Shown: positions 1 through 9,705, counted from the stretch's first letter. The stretch: 52,221 nucleotides of DNA from CAWDMN01 sp963803155 (GCA_963803155.1 CAWDMN010000084.1:1-52221); one strand, 5' to 3'. The notes: generated from the letters alone by a model not told the origin. Numbers and translations are program-made.

Positions 1-72
1 AGGGTGCGAAATGTATATATAAAATATCCTATGTTTCGACTTTGTTATGCCCTGATTAACAAATTAATGCTG

Positions 73-990
73 TCAGATCTTTCGAATGGGCAGAGGAAAT
101 TGATGCACCTCAAGCCAAGCAACTGTCTCCGAAAAAGTTGAAAAGCTAAATTCTCCCAGCAAGCGCTCTATTTTTCTTTCCATCTTGGCCAGATTGGTAT
201 AATGGCGAAACTGAGAACGCCAACCAGCTTTAATCCGGGGTTGTCGTGGGTCGATCTCCCAAGGATGGAAATAAACCATAGCTGGAACAGCATATTGAAG
301 GTTGAGCTGGCGAAGTGCCCAACGGTTGATGAAATAGGGGAATATCCGTAAATATCCGCCGCCACACATCCCGTAATTGTTCTCAAATAAACGAATTGTT
401 GAAGGAGGAAATTCTAACAAGCGATACCCTGTTGTCGTTTTAAGCCAGTGGGGAAATCGCGACGCATTTGTGACACCATAGAGATCATGCACTCCAGGGA
501 ACACTGAAGAGTCATAAAAAAAGCCTTCTTCTGCCAGGATATCCAATGCCCAGAGAGTCGATTCCATAATGGAAAATGTGGGGGCTCGATAGCAGACTAT
601 CTCAGATTGAGACTGATCAATCAATATTTGCCTGGATTTTCGGATATCATCTCGGAATTGTTGGGGAGTCAGTTTGCTCAAGTGCTGATGGCCATAACCG
701 TGACAACCAATTTCATGGCCACCTGCCATTATACTAGGAACTATGGATGGGCATTTCTCGGCTACCCAGCCCAAAACATAAAAAGTCGCCTTGGTTTTGA
801 ATTTTTCAAAAAGGGTTAATATCCGGATTACATTCTCCTCCACTCGAAATAAAAATGCCCCCCAATCCCGCGGCGATACATTGGCTGCAAAGGCTTCTAC
901 ATGAAAATAGTCTTCTACATCTACTGATAGGACGTTGGGGCCCATGTATTGTGTTTTGCTTTTGGAAATTTGGTCCTCCGTTTTTGCCAT
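73..990 (-). CDS. XrtA-associated polysaccharide deacetylase (NodB fold, DUF3473)
   Basis: This is a carbohydrate esterase 4-type deacetylase expected to remove N-acetyl groups from the exopolysaccharide made by the cluster to its right. The catalytic and metal-binding motif VDVEDYFHVEAF lies near residues 23-34, and the metal histidines are in HEIGCHGYGHQH near residue 100. YRAPTFSI is the third NodB motif, and the C-terminal VYFHPWEIDP stretch is typical of the DUF3473 tail found in exosortase/PEP-CTERM loci. I chose the ATG at 990 (305 aa) because the upstream extension is unlike the family; an inner ATG at MGPNVLSVDVED is also possible. No strong Shine-Dalgarno is visible. It is cut off from ugd by a decayed IS630 gene, so it may no longer share the cluster's transcript. 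The family call is firm; the substrate is inferred from context. Confidence 0.9.
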   Translation of the reverse strand: MAKTEDQISKSKTQYMGPNVLSVDVEDYFHVEAFAANVSPRDWGAFLFRVEENVIRILTLFEKFKTKATFYVLGWVAEKCPSIVPSIMAGGHEIGCHGYGHQHLSKLTPQQFRDDIRKSRQILIDQSQSEIVCYRAPTFSIMESTLWALDILAEEGFFYDSSVFPGVHDLYGVTNASRFPHWLKTTTGYRLLEFPPSTIRLFENNYGMCGGGYLRIFPYFINRWALRQLNLQYAVPAMVYFHPWEIDPRQPRIKAGWRSQFRHYTNLAKMERKIERLLGEFSFSTFSETVAWLEVHQFPLPIRKI

Positions 991-1043
991 TTTAAGTCTA
1001 TTAATCAGTGTAGTTGTTTGTAGAAATAAAAATATTCCATGAC

Positions 1044-2071
1044 CTAACGAACCGAGAGGGCATGGAAATAACACTTCACTTATTCAGGAAATTTCTTGGT
1101 CGTAGTCAAATACGAATTTATACATTCTCCATCATCTCTTGTGCAGTGATGGATCGTAATCTGCCTGCGGCATTTGCCTTTACATCGTTATTCAGGTATT
1201 CATCGGGATTGAGTTCAGGACTATAGCCGGGCAGGAAAATCAAGCGAATCCGCTCTGCCCGCTTTTCCACCCACTTCTCCACGGCTTTTGATTTATGAAC
1301 GGGATGCCCATCCACAATCAGATAAACCTTCGACCGGCAACCTTTCAGCAGCCGCCCCAGGAATTTCAAGAACACTTCGTTGTTGAATCCACCTTTATAC
1401 AGCATCCAGCGCAGGCGGCCCCGGTTGGTCACGGTCGAGATCATACTAAATTGCCAACGCTGTCCCGAAACTGGAATCACCGGCGTTTTTCCCTTCAACC
1501 CATAACTGGTTCCCGCCTGGTGGTCCGAACGCAACCCCATTTCATCGCCCCAATGAATCTCTGCCCTTTCTTGGCCCGCCTCTCGTCGAATTTGAGGATA
1601 TTCCACCTCCAGCCAACACTGAACCAACTCCGGATTTTGTTCCAGCGCCCGGCGAATCGGCTTCTGTGGTGTCAGCCCCCAGTGTTTCAACCAACGCCCC
1701 ATGGTAAAACGGCTGACTTGGATGCCATATCGGCGCATCACCAAATTGGCCACCGCTTGTCGGGTCCACAACATAAAAGGCAGATTCAATTGATCCGGCA
1801 TCTGGTTGATGATCAGCTCCATGATTTCTTTTACTTGCCGAGAGTCCAATTGCCCTTGCCCTTTGGGGCGGCCTCGGTCGCGGGCCTTCAGTCCCTTCAT
1901 CCCTTTCTCTCGGATGACCGACAACCATTTGGCCAGAGCCGCCCGTGAAATCCCGAATACCTGCATCACTTCTTTTTGACTCATGCCCCCTTGCACAGCC
2001 TTCACCGCTTTCATCCGAATCACTTCTTGTGCCGAGGGCGACAACGATCTGCCATCCGCTTGTTCTTTCAT
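1044..2071 (-). pseudogene. Degenerate IS630-family transposase
   Basis: The open frame gives 317 aa with an N-terminal helix-turn-helix (SQKEVMQVFGISRAALAKW) and a DDE catalytic core: IHWGDEMGL, YLIVDGHPVHKS and LPGYSPELNPDEYLN. It stops early after QEMMENV at 1118. The missing C-terminus is visible in another frame, where NSYLTTTKKFPE, a stop, then VKCYFHALSVR match the usual IS630 tail (xSYLxxxxxxPxxVKxYFxxxxVR) down to about 1044. The gene thus carries a frameshift near 1119 plus an internal stop and is probably inactive. It sits between two exopolysaccharide genes. I could not fix the ends of the element: a nested palindrome lies just before the start codon, but no matching end or TA duplication is clear on the other side. 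Confidence 0.85.
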
Positions 2072-2107
2072 GTAGACATATTATCACTTATAAGTGGATA
2101 AGTCTAC
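2072..2107. repeat. Nested palindrome upstream of the IS630 transposase
   Basis: Outer arms GTAGAC (2072-2077) and GTCTAC (2102-2107) enclose a perfect 12-bp palindrome CACTTATAAGTG (2085-2096). It directly abuts the transposase start codon, so it may be the element end bound by transposase or an operator. A partner at the other end is only weakly suggested by GTAGA at 1020-1024. Confidence 0.5.
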
Positions 2108-2119
2108 TATATTATGCAC

Positions 2120-2428
2120 CTAACAGAACGAATGGTCGGAAGGATTTCCTTCCGCTACATGACAAACCATAATCGCCACATTGCGCCCCACCGCCAGATC
2201 CAACATGTGCCCGAATTGCACTTCGCGGGATTCTTTAATAATGACGTCGGTGCGATCTACAAAAATCGAGAACAGCTTCTCCTCCTTGGAAACATACAGG
2301 CCAATCAGTTCATTACGGCTGGCCATCGAATTCCGGGATGTCTTTCGGAGAGACTGCAAAACAATATTGTTGAAAATCATGCGTACCAATTTTTCCTCAT
2401 AGTGATAAGGGTCTATAAATGGACTCTA
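2120..2428 (-). pseudogene. Unrecognised ORF remnant next to the IS630 gene
   Basis: A reading frame runs from a stop at 2426-2428 to a stop at 2120. It contains protein-like text such as YHYEEKLVRMIFNNIVLQSL and VGRNVAIMVCHVAEGN. The first possible start in the frame is a TTG at 2389 (89 aa), with no ribosome-binding site. The composition looks like coding sequence, but I do not recognise a family, and the frame lacks a convincing start. The position between ugd and the IS630 remnant suggests the surviving piece of a gene damaged at this insertion site. It may also be a chance frame. Confidence 0.35.
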
Positions 2429-2429
2429 G

Positions 2430-3737
2430 CTAGCGACCAGTACCGTAATATTCAAAGCCCATCGATTCAACTTTCTCTCTCTCATAAATGTTTCGCGTAT
2501 CGAAAATCAGCGGCCGTTCCATTAACTTTTTAATCTTTGCGAGATCCGCATTGCGAAACTCATTCCACTCGGTCATGATAATGAGCGCTTCTACTCCTTG
2601 GAGAGCAGCATAAGCATCCTTGAAGTATATGATCTTCTCTCTCACATCCAGGGCCTTTTGGGCATTAGGAATGGCGACTGGATCGAAGGCTTGGATGAAC
2701 ACCCCTTTTTCGCAAAGGTCTCGTGAAATGTAAATAGCTGGGGACTCACGTACATCATCGGTATTAGGTTTAAATGCCAAACCCCAGATCGCAACCTTTT
2801 TCCCCGATACGATTCCCAGTGCTTTTACCACTTTCTCAATTACATGATGACGCTGATTACGGTTCACTTGAATAACAGATTCCACCAAGTTGAGTTGGCA
2901 ATTATATTCTTTGCCCATTCGCACCAAGGCAGCTACATCCTTCGGGAAGCAAGAACCGCCATATCCCGGGCCGGGATGCAGGAATTTCGAACCGATCCGG
3001 CGATCCAATCCCATGGCTCTAGCTACATGATGAACATCAGCCCCTACTGTTTCACACAGAAGAGACATCTCATTGATAAATGAAATTTTGGTTGCCAGAA
3101 ATGCATTAGAGGCATATTTAATCAATTCAGCCGTTTCGAGACTCGTGACGATGAAAGGAGTTTCAATTAGGTAAAGGGGACGATAAATATCCTTTACAAT
3201 CGCTGCTGCCTGTTCGCTATCCGATCCGATGACAACTCGGTTTGGACGCATAAAATCTTCAATGGCAGCCCCTTCCCGAAGAAATTCAGGATTGGAGACT
3301 ACATCGAATTTGATCTTTCCGCTCTGATTCTCTTCGATGGTTTTGCGGATCCATTTTCCGGTACCAATAGGGACCGTGCTCTTAGTCACGATGACCTTGT
3401 AATCGTCCATGAACTCAGCTATTGAACGGGCTACTTGATGAATCCGAGAAAGGTCAGGCGCTCCGTCCTGTCCTTGTGGGGTGCCAACTGCAATAAATAT
3501 GACAAGTGACTGTTTGATCGCGGATTTTAAATCCGTTGAAAAATGAAGCCGTTGATTGGCTACATTCCGGCGGACAATTTCTTCCAAACCCGGCTCGTAG
3601 ATGGGGATCTGTCCGTTTTTAAGAGATTGGATTTTTTCTTCATCGCAATCGACACAGATGACGTTTAAGCCGAAGTCGGAAAAGCCTGCGCCTGAGACCA
3701 ATCCAACATAGCCAGTACCCACGACAGTGAGATGCAT
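2430..3737 (-). CDS. ugd: UDP-glucose 6-dehydrogenase
   Basis: Oxidises UDP-glucose to UDP-glucuronate with two NAD+, supplying uronic acid for the exopolysaccharide. The Rossmann motif GTGYVGLVSG is at residues 6-15, the catalytic cysteine is in PGYGGSCFPKD near residue 260, and the C-terminal UDP-binding domain has WGLAFKPNTDDVRESP. The 435-aa length is normal for the UDP-glucose/GDP-mannose dehydrogenase family. I start at the ATG at 3737, preceded by AAGGAAG at good spacing and followed by the canonical MHLTVVGTGYVG; the 26 residues upstream do not fit the family. A GDP-mannose or UDP-N-acetyl sugar dehydrogenase is less likely. It lies downstream of the sugar transferase on the same strand, separated by nearly 500 bp, so it may have its own promoter. 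Confidence 0.93.
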   Translation of the reverse strand: MHLTVVGTGYVGLVSGAGFSDFGLNVICVDCDEEKIQSLKNGQIPIYEPGLEEIVRRNVANQRLHFSTDLKSAIKQSLVIFIAVGTPQGQDGAPDLSRIHQVARSIAEFMDDYKVIVTKSTVPIGTGKWIRKTIEENQSGKIKFDVVSNPEFLREGAAIEDFMRPNRVVIGSDSEQAAAIVKDIYRPLYLIETPFIVTSLETAELIKYASNAFLATKISFINEMSLLCETVGADVHHVARAMGLDRRIGSKFLHPGPGYGGSCFPKDVAALVRMGKEYNCQLNLVESVIQVNRNQRHHVIEKVVKALGIVSGKKVAIWGLAFKPNTDDVRESPAIYISRDLCEKGVFIQAFDPVAIPNAQKALDVREKIIYFKDAYAALQGVEALIIMTEWNEFRNADLAKIKKLMERPLIFDTRNIYEREKVESMGFEYYGTGR

Positions 3738-4222
3738 ATGATTCTTCCTTTTCGCAATATGAACTGCAGGTACTTTTTTAGGTGTCTGGTTCCAGGGGGC
3801 GGTATCAGCAGGCAAAGGTCAATCAGAAAAAGAGAGTATCCAGTCTACAGTAAGCAGTGGAAAGTATTCAAATTCTTCTACACAGTAAAAAACAAACCCA
3901 TAGTAGCTGTGATCAGGAAATATCTAAAATAAAGCTCCGCCATATCAATCACGGGGAATATGTTGTAATTGATTATAAATATTTAATTTAATAGTCAGGA
4001 TCTCCTTCTTTGTAAACTAGGTTGCGATCTGGCTTTGCTGCGAATTTTAACCCCACACCACCAACTCACGAATGAGAAGTAAATGTTTCCGACTCTGCCT
4101 GGAACTGCGGATCTCCTTCCTGTTTTTTTTAGAAATGCCCTAGGCAGAATTTATCAAATCACATTCACATCTCCAAACATCCCAACACCCCGCCACCTCA
4201 AACCCAGCGCCTGACACCTGGT
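3738..4222. other. Intergenic, no gene seen
   Basis: An A+T-rich gap between the sugar transferase and ugd. No ORF with coding character, no hairpin with a T-tract and no repeat shared with the rest of the window was found. It presumably holds the ugd promoter. Confidence 0.5.
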
Positions 4223-5617
4223 TCAATGTGCTCCGCGGCGGAGCAGGACTGTCTTTATGGTCTGAAACATAATGGACAAATCTAACATCAGTGACATATT
4301 CTTTATGTAATAGAGATCATATTGAAGTTTTTCCATGGCATCTTCCACTGATGCACCATAACTATAACGAATTTGCGCCCAGCCGGTTATTCCCGGAGTT
4401 ACGGTATGCCGTTGGTTGTAATAAGGGATTTGTTCAGAAAGCTCCGCAACAAATTTGGGCCGTTCCGGGCGGGGTCCGACAAAATTCAAGTCCCCCCGCA
4501 ATACGTTGATAAATTGAGGGAGCTCATCCATGCGCAGTTTGCGGATGATCTGCCCTACCCGGGTGATTCGGCTATCATTGGCTTGTGCCCAAACAGCCCC
4601 AGTTTCGGCTTCCGCATCCGCTACCATGGAACGGAATTTAAGTAATTTGAAATGCCGGCCATTTTTCCCGACTCGTTCCTGCGCATAAAGAATTGGTCCG
4701 GCAGAGTCGAGCCTAATTGCTAAAGCAGTCAGCAACATCACCGGCCAGCTCAGCAACAGACCCAACAGAGAAAATACAATGCTGAAAATCCTTTTATAAA
4801 AAAGGGTCAACTTGGAAATCTTGAACCCTTCGGAAAAGATCAGCCAGCTGGGGCGCAAATTTTGAACAGCGATTTTTCCGGTTACCATTTCATAGATATC
4901 GGCGGCATCTTCGATCTGCAAGCCATGCATCTTTAAATCCAATAAATCCCTCATGGGCAAAGAGCCTCTGGCCTGCGGGATTGCAACAATCAGCCGCTGA
5001 ATCCCCTGATCCGCGACTACCATTTTTAAATCATCCAGATGACCTAATACTATTGGATTGAGAATCGATTGGCCAATCAGGTTGCGATCTTCCGAGACAA
5101 AACCAGCAATGCGTAATCCTAATTCAGGCCGGCCTAATATTTCCCTGGCAAGTTCCCGAGCCCAATCCCCTGTCCCCAAGATCAATACCGGACGTTTAAA
5201 GAGAATTCTTCGATTCAAGCTTAAGAAAGAAACCCGCCAAATGGCAAAAACAACCAGCAGAATCAGCACGACACGAAAGAAGACTCCCTGGCCGAGAAAA
5301 AAAGAGGGGAGGAGCAAATAAATAACGGCAACGGCAATAGAAGAAACTCCCAGTGCTTGAACCAGACAAACCAATAGGTCCTTAATCTCTTTTACACGTT
5401 GGAGGTCATATAAATCATGGAAGTAAAAAGACAGCTGGCATATAAGAGTGATAAAAGCAGCTTTAAGGAGAAGAGGATCGCTCCAGCCAATCGATCCTTC
5501 TAACCCAGTCAGGCGGGCTTGGGCCATGGCGTAAATTGTGATCAAAATAATGGCATTTTCCGCAATGAACAACAGAAACAGACGAAATGGGATGTATTGA
5601 TTGAAAAGCTTTATCAT
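4223..5617 (-). CDS. Polyprenyl-phosphate sugar-1-phosphate transferase (TIGR03013-like)
   Basis: A membrane enzyme that starts repeat-unit assembly by moving a sugar-1-phosphate from a UDP-sugar to undecaprenyl phosphate. At 464 aa it has the full architecture: about four N-terminal membrane segments, a central CoA-binding-like domain (VLILGTGDWARELAREI), one membrane helix (IFSIVFSLLGLLLSWPVMLL) and the C-terminal catalytic domain. That domain carries the hallmark motifs RVGKNGRHFKLLKFRSM, KLRMDELPQFINVL, GPRPERP and TPGITGWAQI. The member most often found in XrtA/PEP-CTERM loci has this layout, which agrees with the neighbours. The ATG at 5617 (MIKLFNQYIPF) is the only plausible start; the ribosome-binding site is weak. 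The sugar is not predictable. Confidence 0.92.
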   Translation of the reverse strand: MIKLFNQYIPFRLFLLFIAENAIILITIYAMAQARLTGLEGSIGWSDPLLLKAAFITLICQLSFYFHDLYDLQRVKEIKDLLVCLVQALGVSSIAVAVIYLLLPSFFLGQGVFFRVVLILLVVFAIWRVSFLSLNRRILFKRPVLILGTGDWARELAREILGRPELGLRIAGFVSEDRNLIGQSILNPIVLGHLDDLKMVVADQGIQRLIVAIPQARGSLPMRDLLDLKMHGLQIEDAADIYEMVTGKIAVQNLRPSWLIFSEGFKISKLTLFYKRIFSIVFSLLGLLLSWPVMLLTALAIRLDSAGPILYAQERVGKNGRHFKLLKFRSMVADAEAETGAVWAQANDSRITRVGQIIRKLRMDELPQFINVLRGDLNFVGPRPERPKFVAELSEQIPYYNQRHTVTPGITGWAQIRYSYGASVEDAMEKLQYDLYYIKNMSLMLDLSIMFQTIKTVLLRRGAH

Positions 5618-5705
5618 TTTCTCAGAGCATTCACGTGACTTAAGCCAAATTTGTCAATTTTAACGGCCAGACGGCAAAAGGCAAATGTGAGGAGGCAAAT
5701 TGCCC

Positions 5706-6614
5706 TTACTTCTCAGGTTTCCCGTAGTAACGATAATAGTGCGATTTATTAAGCTTCTTGACGGAATTGAAGACCACGCCTAATAGATTCTTTCCTTTTA
5801 GATTTGCCAGATTTCTGGTAATTAATCCTGCAGGAGTCTTTGCTGCACGAACCACTAACAAGATCCCATCTACCAAACTCGAAATCAATTCAGCATCTGC
5901 CAGCGAACCAAGTGGCGGCGAATCAAAAATCACCCAGTCGAATTCTTCCTTCACTGCGGCAACGAAATCCCGCATCTTTTGGGTGTTGAGAAGTTCCGCG
6001 GGATTTTCCGGAATTCCCCCTCCCTCAACTACACAAAGGTTGCTACGCTCGGAACGAATAAAGACATCAGCAAGGGTTGCCTCTCCTTTTAAATGATCGG
6101 CCAATCCTTTTTTATTCTTTAATCCCAACAATTTTCCGATTGAGGGTTTTCGCAAATCTGCATCTACCAGCAATACCTTCTGGTTAATTTCCTGGGCAAT
6201 TGTTAAGGCCAAATTTACGGAGGTAAGAGTCTTGCCCTCCCCTGCGGCCACGCTGGTAATTAAAAGCGATTTTAAACGCTGATGTTCCTTTATCCGGTAT
6301 AGGCGGGCTTTTAAGCTCCTGTATTGTTCGCTGGCAACGCCTTTTGGACGGATTAATGGCACCAGTTTTGAATCAGAGGCAATATGGAAAGAGGGCATCT
6401 CTTCCAAGGGAATTGAATCTGGTCGGGCTCCAGCAGCTGACTGGACCGATATAGGTTGATCTTTGGTTGTTTCTTCAGCAATCTGCGTTGATCGGGTTGT
6501 CGCAAGTTGTTCTTGAATCTCAAGAAGAACAGTATTGGATTTTTTCTTTTCAGAAGGGATTTCAACTCTCGCTTCCTGCTCTGCTTTGCGAATGGCTTTG
6601 TGGACACGGCTCAT
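5706..6614 (-). CDS. XrtA-associated tyrosine autokinase
   Basis: A cytoplasmic BY-kinase ATPase domain that partners the chain-length protein encoded upstream and controls polymer length through tyrosine autophosphorylation. Visible motifs are Walker A SVAAGEGKTLTSVNLA, Walker A' VLLVDADLRKP and Walker B WVIFDSPPLGSLADA. The C-terminal tyrosine cluster SHYYRYYGKPEK is the expected phosphorylation site. The first ~95 residues are a variable charged linker. The 302-aa length and the SEQYRSLKARL segment fit the PEP-CTERM TyrKin type. The ATG at 6614 begins MSRVHKAIRKAE as in relatives; no clear Shine-Dalgarno is seen. The ParA-like fold could mislead, but the tyrosine tail and context settle it. 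Confidence 0.92.
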   Translation of the reverse strand: MSRVHKAIRKAEQEARVEIPSEKKKSNTVLLEIQEQLATTRSTQIAEETTKDQPISVQSAAGARPDSIPLEEMPSFHIASDSKLVPLIRPKGVASEQYRSLKARLYRIKEHQRLKSLLITSVAAGEGKTLTSVNLALTIAQEINQKVLLVDADLRKPSIGKLLGLKNKKGLADHLKGEATLADVFIRSERSNLCVVEGGGIPENPAELLNTQKMRDFVAAVKEEFDWVIFDSPPLGSLADAELISSLVDGILLVVRAAKTPAGLITRNLANLKGKNLLGVVFNSVKKLNKSHYYRYYGKPEK

Positions 6615-6648
6615 AAAATCAGTGGATAGTGAAAAGTGGTTGATTGTT

Positions 6649-6752
6649 AGTGATCAGCGGTCAGTTTGAGCCGCTAGTGATCAGTGATCTGGGAGCAAAA
6701 GTCAAAGTTAGGTTTCAGCTATCAGCTAGCTTTCAGCGATCAGCGGATAGCT
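6649..6752. repeat. AGCTGA-type degenerate intergenic repeat, copy 1
   Basis: A run of short overlapping units such as TGATCAGCGGTCAG, TTTCAGCTATCAGCTAGC and TTTCAGCGATCAGCGG lies between the tyrosine kinase and the ATPase gene. The same vocabulary recurs at 8030-8060 and 25262-25393. Units are only loosely conserved and often self-complementary. The rest of the 375-bp gap (6753-6989) holds no gene I can support. Confidence 0.6.
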
Positions 6753-6989
6753 ATTAATCCGAAAAGTAAAATTTCAGCCCACCAAAGCAAAAAAACAAAT
6801 TGACAAGATGTTTTAATTCTCTAATGGCCAGTCCCCAGGATAATCTTGACAACTGCAAAACTAGTCTCGTCCACCAAGAACCTACACAGCCACTTCCCAT
6901 GTTGAATTCAGGCTTTACTCGTTTCCCTGCAAATTCCTGCTCTGGATGATTCCAAAACAAGATGATAGCTAAAATCTGACTGTTGAATG

Positions 6990-7986
6990 TCACTTGGCAT
7001 TTTCACGAAGCTTATCGACAAACTGCACAAAAAGATCAAAGGATTCAGAGTTAATCCGGACTTTCTCGGAGGGCAAATCGTCCTTTCGAGAAGGAATTTC
7101 AGTCAAATTTCCTGCCGTGTGTGTCCAATTCCGGAAAGATCCGCCAGCAATCGCCCGGACTGGAAATCTGGGAAGGTGGGATAATTCCAAGTCGCTAGCC
7201 ACTTCTTCAACAATATCCAATCCAATGGTTGTCGAATCTGCAGCATACCCCGTCAATAAGGCATTGTCGCAAATGGTATTGATTAGCCGCGGAATCCCGC
7301 CACTCAGCCGATATATTTCAGAAATCACTTCATCACCAAATACTGTCTGTTTCGCTACAGCCGGCAATCTCCATCCGGGTGTTGATGTACTCCTTGACCT
7401 CTGTCTGAGAGAGCGGCTCCAGGTTGCAGCGGAGGCTGACCCGCTGCTTGAGCTGGCGCAGTTCCGCAGAATTGAGTTTCAGGCTTAATTCCGGTTGTCC
7501 AACCAGCACTATCTGAAGGAGCTTTTCCGTAGCGGTCTCCAGATTGGTCAATAAACGGATTTCCTCGAGATTTTCCGTGCTCAAATTCTGTGCTTCATCC
7601 ACGATGAGGACCGTTGGTTTGCCTGCCCGATACCGTTCAAGGAGCAGATTATTCAATTTAATTAAGGCATGACTCTTGTTTTTATAATCCCCTTTGATAT
7701 TCAAATCAGCTAATAGGTATTCAAAAAACTCCGCGGCGGATAAAAGAGGATTAAAGATAAAAGCTGAGAGAATCCCTGCCCGTTCAAGGGTGTCCAGTAA
7801 TGCATTGATCATGGTGGTTTTGCCAGTTCCCACTTCCCCAGTCAAAACCAGGAATCCTTTGCGTTCACGAATTCCATACACCAAATTGGCCAATGCTTCA
7901 CAATGACGCTCAGTAAAATAAATGAAGCGGGGATCGGGCGTCAGGTTAAAAGGGTTTTCTTTTAATTTGTAAAATAATTCGTACAT
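6990..7986 (-). pseudogene. XrtA-associated AAA ATPase (ExeA/GspA-like), single-base frameshift
   Basis: This ATPase accompanies exosortase-linked exopolysaccharide genes; its exact role is unknown. The N-terminal part reads MYELFYKLKENPFNLTPDP, with Walker A TGEVGTGKTTM and Walker B VLIVDEAQNLS. The frame ends at a stop at 7333. The continuation, KQTVFGDEVISEIYRLSGG then IPRLINTICDNALLTGY, is in another frame from about 7350 to 6990. Removing one A from the AAA in GAAACAG near 7340-7350 gives IAGCSEQTVFGDEV and a 331-aa protein, which is a normal length. It is therefore either a recent inactivation or a sequence error. It keeps its usual place between the chain-length and kinase genes. Confidence 0.88.
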
Positions 7987-8029
7987 TTTGATTAGGTTCC
8001 AGGTGTCAGCAATTTGTAGATCTTTCTAT

Positions 8030-8060
8030 CTTTCAGCTATTAGCGGTCAGCTTTCAGCGT
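8030..8060. repeat. AGCTGA-type degenerate intergenic repeat, copy 2
   Basis: The short run CTTTCAGCTATTAGCGG followed by TCAGCTTTCAGCG lies between the chain-length gene and the ATPase gene. It uses the same units as the copies at 6649 and 25262. It is too short to say more. Confidence 0.5.
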
Positions 8061-8145
8061 CAAGTGTCTTGCTTCTTATCGGCAAAAAGGTATCGGCATT
8101 TAAGTTAAAAGCAAAGCTGTCCAATGTGCATCGAAGCGCCGAAAA

Positions 8146-9705
8146 CTAAGTCCCGGCGGAATGGATGGAGAAATTACTTTTAAGTTTTTCCCACCACCTT
8201 GTGTGATTATCGGCAACATCCTTTCCATCAATCCAGGGGATGGAGACCATAACGGGAACTTCTGCCAAGACCGCAAGCTCATGTTCATTGCGGATCGATT
8301 CATCCATCAACTCCAACAGGACCGACAGCACTAGTCCAAAGCCAAAACCGATGACAAATCCCGCTAAATTCAGGATTAAACGGTTTGGTTTAGCAGGTTT
8401 TTGGGGGAAACTGGCGGGATCGATCACCCGGAATTGTTCCCCTTTTTGACGTTTTTCCAAACTGGTGGCCATTTCAGCATCGTTCTTCTTGGCTAAAAGG
8501 GTCTGGTAATGTTGCCGGGTAATGTCATAATCGCGACTTATTTCCTTCTGCATCTGTTCAATCCGGGGAACGGAATCCACTCGCGACTGATATATGGTCA
8601 TCTCCTGCCGGATTTTTTCTTGCTCTCTTTCGCCCTGTTTGATCTGGTTATCCAAAAGATCAATCCGGCTTTTCATCTGGGAAATTTCAGCGTCAGCTGG
8701 GCTGGTTTGTCGGATTGAATGCGGCACACCAGTAGAAACTGGAGTAGAAGTTGTCTCGGCATTTTTAGGGCCTAAATCCTGCAACTTCTCTAACAATGCA
8801 ATTTCCGAAATCAATTTCTTGACGTCTGGATGATCCCTAGTGTACCGCTGCTGCAGAACCACTAATTCAGCTTTTTTTATATCCAGTGGAGTCGGCTTGT
8901 CTGGGGTAACTACTGAGGATGGAGGCAGACCATTGGCAATCGCCATATCGGCAGCCTCTTTTTCCTGGGCTTTAGTACTTCGCATTTCCATCAACAACCG
9001 TTGCTGAAAAATCCTTTGCTCCTGCAACCGGTTGTTAGAATCCAGACTGGCCTGAAGTTGCTGTTGCAAACGCCCGAGAACCGATAAATTAGCCTGTTCT
9101 TGTTCAGGCAGAGCACCCATATTACGGGATTTAAAATCAGAAAGTTTGGTCTCTAAATCTTTCAGCTTCATTTCCGTCTCTTTGAGCTGGGCCTGCAAAA
9201 ACTGACTGACCCCTTCCGTCTGCTCCTCGCGAACCTTCAAATTTTCTTCTATGTAAAGCGAAGCAATTTGTTGAGCCACCCGCTGAGCCAAAGCGGGAGA
9301 TGGGGATTGATATGAGAGCGTGAAGGCATCCGCTTTGTTCACCCGCAAATTAATGTCTTTGCGCATCCTCTCCACCACATCCTCCATGGGAAGACGCCTG
9401 CGCATCTCAATATATAGATTATTATCGGTGATGATTTTTTCCAGCCGGGTCCGACTCATAATTTGTTGCGTGATAGTGGAGAGGCGACTTTCAATGGGAG
9501 TCGCCGTAGTAGACCGCACATATTCCGTGGGAATCTTGGGGGGTTCGACTAAAATAACCGTCTCCGAGACGAAAATATCGGGAATGGTTTTTACAAAGAA
9601 AATACCAGCCGTCCCGAACAAGATGGAAGGAATCAAAAGTAAAAGCCAACGCCGCTTGACCATTTCAAAATAGTCCGCGGGTTGTAGTGATTGTATGTTT
9701 TTCAT
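8146..9705 (-). CDS. XrtA-associated polysaccharide chain-length determinant (Wzz/GumC-like)
   Basis: An inner-membrane polysaccharide co-polymerase that sets chain length and links synthesis to export. Its 519 aa start with a short cytoplasmic segment (QPADYFEMVKRRWLLLL), then membrane helix 1 (about 20-38). A Wzz domain follows, then a long periplasmic coiled coil (about 165-400, rich in Q, E, K and L), and a second helix (LILNLAGFVIGFGFGLVLSV) near 443-465. The segment before helix 2, FRVIDPASFPQKPAKPNR, is the family's signature proline-rich motif. It lacks a fused kinase domain, in keeping with the separate kinase gene. The ATG at 9705 has only a weak AAGGC site. The beta-barrel gene ends 129 bp upstream, so co-transcription is likely. 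Confidence 0.93.
   Translation of the reverse strand: MKNIQSLQPADYFEMVKRRWLLLLIPSILFGTAGIFFVKTIPDIFVSETVILVEPPKIPTEYVRSTTATPIESRLSTITQQIMSRTRLEKIITDNNLYIEMRRRLPMEDVVERMRKDINLRVNKADAFTLSYQSPSPALAQRVAQQIASLYIEENLKVREEQTEGVSQFLQAQLKETEMKLKDLETKLSDFKSRNMGALPEQEQANLSVLGRLQQQLQASLDSNNRLQEQRIFQQRLLMEMRSTKAQEKEAADMAIANGLPPSSVVTPDKPTPLDIKKAELVVLQQRYTRDHPDVKKLISEIALLEKLQDLGPKNAETTSTPVSTGVPHSIRQTSPADAEISQMKSRIDLLDNQIKQGEREQEKIRQEMTIYQSRVDSVPRIEQMQKEISRDYDITRQHYQTLLAKKNDAEMATSLEKRQKGEQFRVIDPASFPQKPAKPNRLILNLAGFVIGFGFGLVLSVLLELMDESIRNEHELAVLAEVPVMVSIPWIDGKDVADNHTRWWEKLKSNFSIHSAGT

Noticed and set aside
1295..1948. 217-codon plus-strand frame
   Set aside because: Antisense to the IS630 transposase; no protein-like character.
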